NCBI RefSeq assembly: GCF_029323795.1
Contig: NZ_CP119758.1
Coordinates: forward strand, 3,844,001 to 3,908,000
Source of the DNA: Zobellia alginiliquefaciens
GTDB taxonomy: Bacteria; Bacteroidota; Bacteroidia; Flavobacteriales; Flavobacteriaceae
DNA length: 64,000 bases
Direction of reading: 5' to 3'
Shown here: in pieces, positions 8,741 through 17,185 of the stretch
Numbering within the stretch: the stretch's first letter is position 1
Layout of the letters: every line of letters starts with the position of its first letter
The notes under the pieces: model-generated
Databases searched by the model: none
Told to the model about the DNA's origin: nothing
Seen by the model: the letters and a program-made list of their open reading frames with translations, nothing else
Program-made: the position numbers and the translations under genes

Positions 8741-9769
8741 TTATACTGTAGCCTCTGTATCTTTTCTAACTTTGCCATACCAGTCCAATACTAACAAAAT
8801 GGCAATTCCTACAGCAACAAAAAAGAGCGCCCACCAGGTTTCAGAACTCCCTAAGTCAGGAAAAAAACGCTCATAGTTACTAATAATTTGTTTTCCATTA
8901 CTATCAAGAATCATTTCTCCGGAAGCATCCATTTTAAAAATAGTACGTTTCCATGGCCAAACTACACCTAAAGAACCGGTTATAAACCCAATAATAACGG
9001 CGGTGGTAATGTGTTTAAAGTGTTTTAAAACATAGGTCAATAAATGAGAAAGGCTTACTAAGCCTGTGGCTGAACCTGCTGTGAAAACTGCTAGAATAGT
9101 TAAAGTGTCCAGTCGTTCCGGGTTACTCGTAAAACTATAATCTCCTTTCAGAAGTTCAGCAAAAGTATCATAAAGTGCGTTTACGGAATCTACCAAGAGC
9201 AATACATAATTGCCTAGAAGTATAAGGATAAATGAGCCCGAAAGACCAGGTAAAGTCATACCGGATACGCTAATGATACCACAGGCAAAAATGAAAAATA
9301 GATTATCATTTTCTTTTGCCGGGTTTAGGAAACTTATGGAAATTCCTACAATAAGCCCAACTATACCAGCTATTATTGTTTTTCTGTTCCAGTGTTCAAA
9401 GTCTTTTGAAATATAATAAATGGAACCCAAAATCATCCCAAAAAAAGCAGACCATACAAAAAGCTCTTTTTGTGCCAAAAAATAATCAAGCAGTTTGGAA
9501 ACGCTGAAATAGCTTACAAGCATTCCAAAAATAAGAAGCGATAAAAATGTACCGTTTATATATCTAAAAAAGCTTTTAAACCTTCCGTTTAATAGTAGTT
9601 TGAAGGCTTTTCCATTTACTTTTTGAAGGGAGTAAATAAACTCTTCATAGAACCCGCCTACAAAAGCGACTATACCACCTGAAACACCGGGGACTTTGTT
9701 TGCAGCACCCATGCACAGACCTTTTATGACCAAAAAGAATTTGTCAGTAAATGTTCTGGTGTTATACAT
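8741..9769 (-). CDS. DUF368 membrane protein (PopT-type undecaprenyl-phosphate transporter family), copy 2
   Basis: A 342-residue protein with about eight or nine transmembrane segments. It carries the two half-repeats typical of DUF368: GAANKVPGVSGGIVAFVGGFYEE near the N-terminus (about 21-43) and TLPGLSGSFILILLGNY in the middle. DUF368 proteins have been shown in other bacteria to recycle the lipid carrier undecaprenyl phosphate across the membrane; the role here is inferred from family membership. It lies 11 bp downstream of a second, diverged DUF368 gene. It is longer than its neighbour, with an extra extracytoplasmic loop of about 35 residues (DASGEMILDSNGKQ region) before the last helix. 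Confidence 0.85.
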   Translation of the reverse strand: MYNTRTFTDKFFLVIKGLCMGAANKVPGVSGGIVAFVGGFYEEFIYSLQKVNGKAFKLLLNGRFKSFFRYINGTFLSLLIFGMLVSYFSVSKLLDYFLAQKELFVWSAFFGMILGSIYYISKDFEHWNRKTIIAGIVGLIVGISISFLNPAKENDNLFFIFACGIISVSGMTLPGLSGSFILILLGNYVLLLVDSVNALYDTFAELLKGDYSFTSNPERLDTLTILAVFTAGSATGLVSLSHLLTYVLKHFKHITTAVIIGFITGSLGVVWPWKRTIFKMDASGEMILDSNGKQIISNYERFFPDLGSSETWWALFFVAVGIAILLVLDWYGKVRKDTEATV

Positions 9770-9780
9770 GCACGGGGGAC

Positions 9781-10695
9781 TTATTTTTTTGAAGCAGTTC
9801 TTTCAAGAATAAATATAACCAAGAAACCGGCCAGTGCGGCTATGATAGCTACCATAAGTTGATTATCTCCTTCAAAGTTAAACGGACTCACATTTTCGTC
9901 TATGGTGATAATTTTTTCTCCAATGGTCTTTGTTTCCAAAACTCTTTTCCAAGGCCATATTTTATTTAAAGAACCAACTATAAACCCGGTCAATAAGGCA
10001 AGGGTCAGGTTTTTTTGGTTATTGAACATCCACTTTAAAAGCTTAGCAAAACTTAAAAGGCCAAAAATAGCACCTACACCAACAACGCCTATAACCTTAA
10101 AATCAAGATTATGTACCGCATCTATTATAGTTTTATAAGATCCTAGCAAAACTAAAATAAACGCTCCCGAAATTCCAGGAAGAATCATAGCGCAGATGGC
10201 TAATGCTCCTGAAAGGAAGAGGTAGGGTAGGCTGTCCGCACTTTCCGAAGGTGGTAAAATAGTAATGTAATATGCTATTGCTGCACCTACAATTAAAGCG
10301 ATTATAGTTTTTGCATTCCATTTTTGAACCTCTTTACCTACAAGCAGTATACTTGCTATAACTAGACCAAAAAAGAAGGACCATATTAGAATAGGTTTAT
10401 TTTCTAACAACCAACTCACAAGTTTTGCTAAAGAGAGCACACTTATACCAATACCTAAAAATAGGGCCATGAGAAAATTACCGTTCAGTTTGGTCCATGC
10501 AGATTTTAGTCCGTTTTCTTTAAGTTCTTTAAAGAGGGAAAGGTCTACGTTGTTTATTGAGGTGATAAGCTCTTCGTAAATTCCAGAAATAAAAGCAATT
10601 GTTCCTCCTGAGACTCCCGGTACAACATCTGCAGCGCCCATAGCCATTCCTTTTAGGGTAATAAAGGTATAGTCTAAAAAGTTTCTTTTTTCCAT
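9781..10695 (-). CDS. DUF368 membrane protein (PopT-type undecaprenyl-phosphate transporter family), copy 1
   Basis: A 304-residue polytopic membrane protein. Half-repeats VPGVSGGTIAFISGIYEEL (25-43) and ILPGISGAFILVLLGSY (171-187) mark the family. Members translocate undecaprenyl phosphate back to the cytoplasmic face for reuse in peptidoglycan and surface-polysaccharide synthesis; assignment here rests on family knowledge. It is the first gene of the minus-strand run DUF368-DUF368-aroE-DUF349. A TATTTTTG -7 box is placed at 10716-10723, and the transcript is insulated from the upstream TPR gene by the terminator at 10755-10800. The two copies are clearly paralogous but well diverged, so the duplication is old. 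Confidence 0.85.
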   Translation of the reverse strand: MEKRNFLDYTFITLKGMAMGAADVVPGVSGGTIAFISGIYEELITSINNVDLSLFKELKENGLKSAWTKLNGNFLMALFLGIGISVLSLAKLVSWLLENKPILIWSFFFGLVIASILLVGKEVQKWNAKTIIALIVGAAIAYYITILPPSESADSLPYLFLSGALAICAMILPGISGAFILVLLGSYKTIIDAVHNLDFKVIGVVGVGAIFGLLSFAKLLKWMFNNQKNLTLALLTGFIVGSLNKIWPWKRVLETKTIGEKIITIDENVSPFNFEGDNQLMVAIIAALAGFLVIFILERTASKK

Positions 10696-10715
10696 GTGAT
10701 TTGTTCGTTGAAAAG

Positions 10716-10723
10716 CAAAAATA
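10716..10723 (-). promoter_or_regulatory. -7 promoter element of the DUF368-DUF368-aroE run
   Basis: On the minus strand TATTTTTG matches the Bacteroidota -7 consensus TAnnTTTG, 20 bp upstream of the DUF368 start. No clear TTG -33 element at the usual spacing was found. Confidence 0.55.
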
Positions 10724-10754
10724 GCTTTTAAAATTTGAACGTAGGAAAAAATGG

Positions 10755-10800
10755 AACAAGCCCTTATAATTTTATACTATAAAAATCATAAGGGCTTGTT
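10755..10800 (-). terminator. Rho-independent terminator downstream of the TPR gene
   Basis: A 13-bp perfect stem (AACAAGCCCTTAT with ATAAGGGCTTGTT) with an AT-rich loop. On the minus strand it is followed by a T-rich stretch (CCATTTTTTCC). It lies 10 bp beyond the TPR gene stop and separates it from the DUF368 operon. Confidence 0.85.
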
Positions 10801-10810
10801 AATTAGTTGT

Positions 10811-12211
10811 TTATTTTGAAGACTTTTCGGCTTTTTCTACAGCCTTCAATACCCAGTCAGATTTGGTGTATTGCGGGAATTCTTCAAAGAAAAGTGGTAG
10901 TTTTTGTAAATCAAGTTTTAAGGCATCCATTAAACTAATGCGCCCGTTGATAATATCATTGTTGGCTAAATGAAAACCGGCAATTTTGTATTTAAGTTCT
11001 GCGTTTTCAGGGTAGAACTCTTGGCCTTGCGCTAAAATTTGTAGAGCACTGGTAGCATCTTCATTGTTGAGAACAACATCTGCCCAATTAAGCCAAGTCT
11101 TTAATTCATAATTACCCAAGTCTACGGCTTGTTTAAAAGCAAAGTCGGCTTGATCATATTTTTTCAAGGCTGCATTTATGTATGCGCATTTTTTCCAGTA
11201 GAGTGGGTTTTCACCATCTATATTTAGAGCTTTGTTTACGTAGTAAAGTGCCTTAGTGTAATTTTCTCTACGGTAATAAAAATCGGTAATTGCTAACCAG
11301 CCTTTATCCAATAAAGGGTCTTCGTGAACCGTATGGTAGTAATAATACTTGGCCATATCGTCATTCTGTAGCTTTTCATGGCATTTACCAATTCGTAAAT
11401 AAGCGTGAGAAGTAGGGTCTTCCATTTTTATGGTAGCCTCATAATTCTCAATGGCCTCATTGTATTTGCCCATTTTCTCAAGAACTTTACCTTTTTCAAA
11501 ATAGGCCCCAATGAAGGTGTCGTCCGATATTATGGCAAAGTCATATGCGGCAAGTGCTTCCGTATACATTTTCTTGTACATGTACTGCTTACCCAGCTGG
11601 TGCCATGCCACTTCGCAATACGGATTTCGCTCTAGATAATCGTTAAGATATACAATTGCCCCTTCGTGATCTTCTAAGAATTCAAAGCAGTAAATGACAT
11701 TGTATAATGAGGAATAGTCTTGTTCGTCAAAAGAAACACAACGCATAAAGCTTTCTTTGGCCAATTTAAAATCGTCCATAAAAAGATATTCCATTCCTAA
11801 TAAAGAATGAATGTCAAAGCTGTTTTCTGCTAAATCCAAAGCTTGGTTTAACAGGGCTACGGCCGCCTCGTGGTTGTCTTTTTTTGAATAAATATTTGCC
11901 CGCTGAATAAAGATTTCCTCATTGGTGGCATCTAATATCTGAAGCTCATCTAGATGTTGCTCGGCAATATCCAACTGGTTTTCAAAAACCAGCACTTCAA
12001 TATTCAACAACTTCAGTTCCGTGGAATCTGGATGTTGCTGTAGACCAATTTTAATTGCTTTTTTCGCTAGCGCTATTTTACCATTGTTCAAATAATGATG
12101 TATGATATCTTCAAAATCCTCGGCATCAAAGAAATAGATGTCGTCGGTTTTAAGCATCGATTCAAATTTGGCAATCGGCCTGTTTGGCCTTTCGTTGGAT
12201 TCTAACGCCAT
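10811..12211 (-). CDS. Tetratricopeptide repeat protein
   Basis: A 466-residue protein made almost entirely of tetratricopeptide repeats, about eleven consecutive 34-residue units such as AWHQLGKQYMYKKMYTEALAAYDFAI and ALYYVNKALNIDGENPLYWKKCAYIN. There is no signal peptide and no membrane segment, so it is probably a cytoplasmic scaffold. No catalytic domain is present and no partner can be named. It is downstream of the aminotransferase on the same strand with a gap of about 100 bp, and ends at a strong terminator. Conservation of a long TPR protein beside DUF368 and aroE in flavobacteria is from memory, not checked. Confidence 0.85.
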   Translation of the reverse strand: MALESNERPNRPIAKFESMLKTDDIYFFDAEDFEDIIHHYLNNGKIALAKKAIKIGLQQHPDSTELKLLNIEVLVFENQLDIAEQHLDELQILDATNEEIFIQRANIYSKKDNHEAAVALLNQALDLAENSFDIHSLLGMEYLFMDDFKLAKESFMRCVSFDEQDYSSLYNVIYCFEFLEDHEGAIVYLNDYLERNPYCEVAWHQLGKQYMYKKMYTEALAAYDFAIISDDTFIGAYFEKGKVLEKMGKYNEAIENYEATIKMEDPTSHAYLRIGKCHEKLQNDDMAKYYYYHTVHEDPLLDKGWLAITDFYYRRENYTKALYYVNKALNIDGENPLYWKKCAYINAALKKYDQADFAFKQAVDLGNYELKTWLNWADVVLNNEDATSALQILAQGQEFYPENAELKYKIAGFHLANNDIINGRISLMDALKLDLQKLPLFFEEFPQYTKSDWVLKAVEKAEKSSK

Positions 12212-12308
12212 AGGAACGTTTTGGTTAAACTATGTTATTAAAAGTAACCTTTTGAAGTACTCTTTTAAACTTGATTACACCTATATTATTAACAAATTAG
12301 TTAACAGG

Positions 12309-13490
12309 TTATTGCTTGTAACCTTCTAAAACTTCAAGTATTATGCCACAACCGCTTTCAATTTCATCTGTAGAAATGGTCAATGGCGGAGAAATCCGAA
12401 CCGCAGTGGGCTCAAAAAGTAACCAAAATAGAATTAAACCTTTCTTAGCACAAGTAAGGATTAAATGATTGGCTATCTCGGCATTTTCTAGTATTAAAGC
12501 TAGCATAAGACCTTTTCCCCTAATTTCTTTAATTAGTCGGTGTTTGAGGAGATTTCTAACAAGGGTCTCCTTTTCTAGTGTTTCCTTAATGAGTTCTGTT
12601 TCGGTAATTTCCTTTAACGTGGCCAGACAGGCCGCCGCTATAACCGGATTTCCGCCAAAAGTGGTAATATGGCCCAGTTTAGGGCTATCCTGTAAGGTGG
12701 ACATCAATTTGTTAGAAGCCGTAAATGCACCTACGGGTAGGCCGGAAGCCATTCCTTTTCCTGTTACTAAAATGTCAGGAACACAGTCATAATGCTCAAA
12801 AGCGAACAATCTTCCGGTTCGACCAAAACCAGGTTGAATCTCATCTAAAATTAACAAAGTGCCTGTTTCGTTACAGCGCTGACGTACTTTTATTAAATAC
12901 CCGTTTGTAGGTTCAATAAAACCGGCACCGCCTTGTATGGTCTCGATAATTATACCTGCTGTCTTTTTGGTTATTTTATTTAAATCCTCTTCATTGTTGA
13001 ATTCAATAAAACCTACATCTGGAATAAGTGGTCTAAAGGCACTTTTTCGTTCTTCAAAGCCCATAAGGCTCAAACTACCCATGGTGTTACCATGGTAGGC
13101 ATGCCTCATTGCCAGCAATTGGCTTCTCCCCGTAGCTCTCCTTGCCAGTTTTATGGCACCTTCAACGGCTTCTGTTCCGCTGTTGACCATATATGTTGTT
13201 TCCAAAGAACTAGGTAAAACCGATGCAAGCAGTTTTGTATAGGCTACGGCAGGTTCCTGAACATACTCCCCGTACACCATAACATGCATGTAGGTTTCGG
13301 CCTGTTTTTGAACAGCGGCAATCACTTTGGGGTGACAATGCCCCAAACTACATGCGGAGACGCCAGCCACAAAGTCTAAATGTGCGTTACCTTGGGAGTC
13401 ATATATATAACTGCCTTTGGCATGCGAAACTTCTAAAGCCAGTGGGTGTGGTGAAGTTTGCGCTTGATATTTTAGAAAATCTTGTTTCAT
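12309..13490 (-). CDS. Class III pyridoxal-phosphate aminotransferase (acetylornithine aminotransferase-like)
   Basis: A 393-residue fold-type I PLP enzyme. The PLP-binding Lys is Lys245 in LVTGKGMASGLPVGAF. Asp216 in LILDEIQPGFGRTG pairs with the pyridine nitrogen, and the phosphate-binding segment is MVNSGTEAVEGAIKLARR. The closest named groups are acetylornithine, ornithine and 4-aminobutyrate aminotransferases. Being outside an arginine operon, the substrate is uncertain and databases usually call it an aspartate aminotransferase family protein. Its start overlaps the stop of the OstA-like gene by four bases (ATGA), so the two are translationally coupled. A role linked to envelope assembly cannot be excluded. 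Confidence 0.9.
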   Translation of the reverse strand: MKQDFLKYQAQTSPHPLALEVSHAKGSYIYDSQGNAHLDFVAGVSACSLGHCHPKVIAAVQKQAETYMHVMVYGEYVQEPAVAYTKLLASVLPSSLETTYMVNSGTEAVEGAIKLARRATGRSQLLAMRHAYHGNTMGSLSLMGFEERKSAFRPLIPDVGFIEFNNEEDLNKITKKTAGIIIETIQGGAGFIEPTNGYLIKVRQRCNETGTLLILDEIQPGFGRTGRLFAFEHYDCVPDILVTGKGMASGLPVGAFTASNKLMSTLQDSPKLGHITTFGGNPVIAAACLATLKEITETELIKETLEKETLVRNLLKHRLIKEIRGKGLMLALILENAEIANHLILTCAKKGLILFWLLFEPTAVRISPPLTISTDEIESGCGIILEVLEGYKQ

Positions 13491-15337
13491 TGAACAGGAC
13501 TTGATGTCACTTTTTTAAGCTTAGGCCTAAGTATGGGCTTGGGGGCTTTGTTGTTGGTAGGGGGGATATTATTGACGGGATCATTTGAGTTTCCGGAGCG
13601 TTCTGCTTCCTCGGCATCAATATCAATAGGATTTTCTATACCTCTAATGATGGGTAAGACAATATTGTTATCGTCATCGTCAAAAATATCTTCTTTGGTA
13701 GCAATACGTTCATCGCCTCGCCATATAAATCCTTTTAATTTTCGGCTTTCAACAGGGAGTTCTGTTTCAGGAAAAATATCGCCATCGGGCTCAATAAAGA
13801 AAGTAAGGTCTTCAACATCGTTATTGGCCATTACTATATTTATCTTACTACAAATGGTCTTATCTATACCTATAAGCTCGTCATCATCATTATACATATA
13901 ATAAATAACCTCGGTATTCTTAACCAGGTCTATGTATTTAAGCTCGTTATCTACAAATTTACCAAATAGGTCTTTGCCTTTGGCTTGGTTATAACCCGTC
14001 ATACTTATACTATCTAACGAGATAATAAAAGCGTTTTCCAATACTTTGAGCGAATCTAATTTTTCTGTTTCCAAGTTGGATATCAAATGGATGCTGTCTC
14101 CGGTCATTTGATTGTCACCGTTCCATAAAACCGGATTGCGTATTAATTGGGTGATTCCGGTTTTTTCAGAAGAATGAATGGAATCGCATTTTCCGCTCAA
14201 ATCGGTTTTATAGAATTTTGCATTTCTAAAGGCACGTAGCACCCTGTTTTCAGGTTTTCCGGTAATCATTAAGGTGTCACCGTGCATGTAAAGAGAATCC
14301 TGTTCTACCAGGCTAATGGAAACGGCTCGTTTTGTAGCAAATACAGAATCTTTTGCCTTAAATACTTCGGCATAATGCGCACGGATAATTCCGTTATTTA
14401 CGGTATCTGTAACTGTAATATTATTAGTGGCAGAAGCAAATTCAGAGGCTTTGTTAAAGTACACACTATCACCTTCTATAATACGGTTGTTGTAGTCAAT
14501 GCGCGTATTTTTTATACCGTATCCGCTTTCAACTTTAGTATCGTAGAAACCACGCTCGCAATAAATTTTGTATGTCTCACCAGTAATTGTAGAAGGGCCA
14601 TACATGTACGCGTTCTTGGAGGAGGTATAGTAATCTAGTTGTTCGGAATCTAGTATGTACTGCGGATTGTCTATATGAACACTGTCTAGAAACTGATACT
14701 TGTCCAATTCCATAAAATATCGACCAATTTCGCTGGTAAGTGTATTGGTAGAGTCTATGATGGTACCTGAACTATTGTAATATGATTCTTGTTTTTCACG
14801 ATCAAAATAGAGAGTGTCCGTTCTTAGCGTCATTTTACCACTCTGCTGATCGGTTTCTAAAAGTACGTCTTCAAAAGCCTTGGCCAGCCTTGTTTCCCCA
14901 TCATAATTGATTTTACCACTGGTCATTTCTATAGAATCACCTTGCTGAAGGCGAACGTTTCCTAAAGCTCGTAGCCTATTTTCTTTTTGGTAGTAAATGG
15001 CAATATCGCACCAAAGGTCTGCGCCTTGATGTTCAAATTGAACCTGTCTATCGTCCTTACTAAAGATTGAAGCTCCGGGAAATTGTTCTTCATTTTTAGT
15101 AAAGTTGGCCCCGTAAACAATATTGATCTGTTTACTCTGTGTAGTATCATTTGGGGAAGTCTTTTCTTCTTGAGCATGGCCAATAAGAGTCATGCCAAGG
15201 AAAAACGAAAAAATACGGAGTAGATTCAATGCTATCTGAATTTTGACCAAAAATAGCTTTTTTTTAAAGGAAGCAATGTAGTTTAGGATAGATTTAGGAC
15301 GATTACAAACCGCACTGAAATCTGTATTGTTCCTCAC
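13487..15337 (-). CDS. OstA-like protein (OstA_2/LptA-LptD N-terminal type)
   Basis: A protein of up to 616 residues with a hydrophobic signal segment (ALNLLRIFSFFLGMTLIGHA), a long beta-jellyroll region of the OstA type built from repeated short strands (for example DSIEMTSGKINYDGETRLAKAF, and many DS-x-Y/H motifs) and a Pro/Lys-rich C-terminal tail. By family knowledge it belongs to lipopolysaccharide transport across the periplasm. The longest reading frame starts at a GTG (15335-15337) inside a 16-bp inverted repeat, adding about 30 residues before the signal peptide. A start further in, such as a TTG near 15240, would give a normal signal peptide, so the start is uncertain. The stop overlaps the aminotransferase start. 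Confidence 0.8.
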   Translation of the reverse strand: MRNNTDFSAVCNRPKSILNYIASFKKKLFLVKIQIALNLLRIFSFFLGMTLIGHAQEEKTSPNDTTQSKQINIVYGANFTKNEEQFPGASIFSKDDRQVQFEHQGADLWCDIAIYYQKENRLRALGNVRLQQGDSIEMTSGKINYDGETRLAKAFEDVLLETDQQSGKMTLRTDTLYFDREKQESYYNSSGTIIDSTNTLTSEIGRYFMELDKYQFLDSVHIDNPQYILDSEQLDYYTSSKNAYMYGPSTITGETYKIYCERGFYDTKVESGYGIKNTRIDYNNRIIEGDSVYFNKASEFASATNNITVTDTVNNGIIRAHYAEVFKAKDSVFATKRAVSISLVEQDSLYMHGDTLMITGKPENRVLRAFRNAKFYKTDLSGKCDSIHSSEKTGITQLIRNPVLWNGDNQMTGDSIHLISNLETEKLDSLKVLENAFIISLDSISMTGYNQAKGKDLFGKFVDNELKYIDLVKNTEVIYYMYNDDDELIGIDKTICSKINIVMANNDVEDLTFFIEPDGDIFPETELPVESRKLKGFIWRGDERIATKEDIFDDDDNNIVLPIIRGIENPIDIDAEEAERSGNSNDPVNNIPPTNNKAPKPILRPKLKKVTSSPVQ

Positions 15338-15352
15338 TATCCTAAACTACAT
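15276..15352. repeat. 16-bp perfect inverted repeat across the start of the OstA-like gene
   Basis: ATGTAGTTTAGGATAG (15276-15291) recurs as its exact reverse complement CTATCCTAAACTACAT (15337-15352), separated by 45 bp. The right arm abuts the GTG start of the longest OstA reading frame and the left arm falls inside that frame. The RNA could fold the translation start into a large stem-loop. Confidence 0.85.
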
Positions 15353-15353
15353 A

Positions 15354-15371
15354 TCGGAATTTACGTTCCGA
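15354..15371. other. Small hairpin between purA and the OstA-like gene
   Basis: TCGGAA and TTCCGA flank a 6-nt loop 20 bp downstream of the purA stop. There is no T tract on the minus strand, so this is either a weak terminator or a processing or attenuation structure next to the larger inverted repeat. Confidence 0.4.
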
Positions 15372-15390
15372 AGTTCTTTTTAACCTTTGG

Positions 15391-16662
15391 TTATCTGTAT
15401 ATAGTCTGTGTACGGTCTGGCCCTACAGAAACTATTTTAATAGGCACTTCTAGTTCTTTTTCCAAGAAATCTATATAGTCCTGTAATGCTTGTGGCAACT
15501 GATCTGCGCTACTCATTTTAGTAAGGTCCTCTTTCCAGCCTTTCATTTCTGAGTAAATAGGGGTTACGTTTTCAGCTTCGATGTTAAAAGGAAGGTGTTC
15601 TATTTTATCGCCTTTATAATTGTAAGCCGTACAGATTTTTAAGGTTTCAAATCCACTTAGAACATCGGCTTTCATCATCATCAATTCGGTTACACCGTTA
15701 ATGATAACCGCATATTTTAGAGCAACCAAATCTAACCAGCCACATCTTCTAGGACGTCCTGTAGTAGCACCGAACTCATTACCTACGCGAGCCATAGTTT
15801 CGCCATCTTCATCAAAAAGTTCTGTTGGAAAAGGACCGCTACCCACTCTTGTAGTATAGGCTTTAAAGATACCTTTTACCTCACCTATTTGATTTGGAGC
15901 AACCCCAAGACCGGTACAGGCACCTGCGGCGGTAGTATTACTGGAAGTTACAAAAGGATATGTTCCAAAATCAATATCTAATAATGAGCCCTGTGCGCCT
16001 TCGGCCAAAATTTTCTTGCCGCTTTTTTGAGCTTGGTACAAGTATTCCTCACTGTCAATAAACTTCAATTTTTTAAGTTCGGCTATGGACTCAAAGAAAT
16101 CTTTTTCCAGTTCAGCTAAATCATACTGTATATCTACATTATGGTAGGCAATCATAGCCTCGTGCTTGTTTGCCAAGTTGCGATATTGTTCTTTCCAGTC
16201 AGACATCTCAAGATCACCGATACGCATACCGTTACGGCCTGTTTTGTCCATGTATGTTGGTCCTATTCCCTTTAGGGTAGAACCAATTTTAGCTTTCCCC
16301 TTAGATGCTTCGGAAGCAGCATCCAATAAACGGTGGGTTGGCAATATGAGGTGCGCTTTTCTTGAAATGAACAATTTTGAATTAATATCTAAATTGAACT
16401 TTTTTAATGCGTCTAACTCTTTTTTGAAAATTACAGGGTCTATAACTACCCCGTTACCTACAATATTTAAAGCGTTTTTGTGGAAAATGCCTGAAGGAAT
16501 TGTGTGTAAAACGTGTTTAATACCATCAAACTCTAATGTGTGCCCTGCGTTTGGACCTCCCTGGAATCTTGCAATAATGTCGTAATCCGTCGTAAGTACG
16601 TCAACGATTTTTCCTTTTCCTTCGTCTCCCCACTGTAATCCTAACAATAAATCTACTGCCAT
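15391..16662 (-). CDS. purA: Adenylosuccinate synthase
   Basis: A 423-residue cytoplasmic GTP-dependent ligase that joins IMP and aspartate to adenylosuccinate, the first step from IMP to AMP. The N-terminal LLGLQWGDEGKGKIVD contains the catalytic Asp and the GTP loop, and GGPNAGHTL contains the catalytic His. The IMP-binding segments GSTLKGIGPTYMDKTGRNGMR and TTGRPRRCGWLDLVALKYA are intact, and the length matches the family. It begins 12 bp after the Fur-family gene, so it is probably cotranscribed with it from the promoter at 17156-17183. Confidence 0.97.
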   Translation of the reverse strand: MAVDLLLGLQWGDEGKGKIVDVLTTDYDIIARFQGGPNAGHTLEFDGIKHVLHTIPSGIFHKNALNIVGNGVVIDPVIFKKELDALKKFNLDINSKLFISRKAHLILPTHRLLDAASEASKGKAKIGSTLKGIGPTYMDKTGRNGMRIGDLEMSDWKEQYRNLANKHEAMIAYHNVDIQYDLAELEKDFFESIAELKKLKFIDSEEYLYQAQKSGKKILAEGAQGSLLDIDFGTYPFVTSSNTTAAGACTGLGVAPNQIGEVKGIFKAYTTRVGSGPFPTELFDEDGETMARVGNEFGATTGRPRRCGWLDLVALKYAVIINGVTELMMMKADVLSGFETLKICTAYNYKGDKIEHLPFNIEAENVTPIYSEMKGWKEDLTKMSSADQLPQALQDYIDFLEKELEVPIKIVSVGPDRTQTIYR

Positions 16663-16674
16663 CTAAAATTTTGG

Positions 16675-17130
16675 TTAGCTGTTCGTGTTTTCGTTTTTAT
16701 TTCGAGTACCATAAAAATAAAGGGAGTGTGTATTGATTTTTATATCAAAAACTTCCTCAATGGTTTTCTTAATTGATTGAATACGAGGATCGCAAAATTC
16801 TACAACTTCACCGGTATCCGTTAGGATAACGTGATCATGTTGGCGATCAAAATAAGATTTCTCGTACTGTGCCTGGTTCTTGCCAAACTGATGCTTGCGA
16901 ACCAATTTGCACTCTAGTAAAAGTTCAATAGTATTGTAGAGCGTAGCACGACTTACCCTGTAATTTTTATTCTTCATGTTTATGTATAGCGACTCTATGT
17001 CAAAATGCTCTTCGCTATCATAAATTTCTTGAAGTATGGCATAGCGTTCGGGTGTTTTTCTATGCCCATTTTCTTCTAAAAAAGTGGTGAAAACATTTTT
17101 TACTATTTCTTGATTTTTGTTGGCTGCCAT
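16675..17130 (-). CDS. Fur-family transcriptional regulator
   Basis: A 151-residue regulator with a winged-helix DNA-binding half ([56 protein letters not shown]) and a C-terminal dimerisation/metal half beginning [22 protein letters not shown]. The usual CxxC structural-zinc motif of Fur (CxxCG before the EF) reads LTDTG, so both cysteines are absent. Later CxxC pairs are also missing, so it is not a canonical zinc-structured Fur. The ATG at 17128-17130 is chosen because the promoter at 17156-17183 would start transcription near an upstream in-frame TTG at 17151, making that start unlikely. First gene of a fur-like/purA transcript. The metal or signal is unknown. Confidence 0.88.
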   Translation of the reverse strand: MAANKNQEIVKNVFTTFLEENGHRKTPERYAILQEIYDSEEHFDIESLYINMKNKNYRVSRATLYNTIELLLECKLVRKHQFGKNQAQYEKSYFDRQHDHVILTDTGEVVEFCDPRIQSIKKTIEEVFDIKINTHSLYFYGTRNKNENTNS

Positions 17131-17155
17131 AACTAGGGTTATATTCGTCAATCCG

Positions 17156-17183
17156 CAAAGGTACGGTTATATTTTAATTACAA
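17156..17183 (-). promoter_or_regulatory. Bacteroidota-type promoter of the Fur-family/purA transcript
   Basis: Minus strand: TTG at 17183-17181, a 17-bp spacer, then TACCTTTG at 17163-17156, matching the flavobacterial TTG-N17-23-TAnnTTTG pattern. The expected start point is a few bases downstream, which supports the ATG at 17130 as the true start. Confidence 0.75.
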
Positions 17184-17185
17184 TT

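Noticed and set aside
13487-13901. 122-residue plus-strand frame opposite the OstA-like tail
   Set aside because: Low-complexity antisense of a Pro/Lys/Asp-rich coding tail with no homology signal; a shadow of the real gene.
15276-15352. Phase-variable promoter inversion of the kind known in Bacteroides
   Set aside because: The repeats are only 45 bp apart, too short for a typical invertible promoter, and no recombinase gene is nearby. Kept only as a structural repeat.
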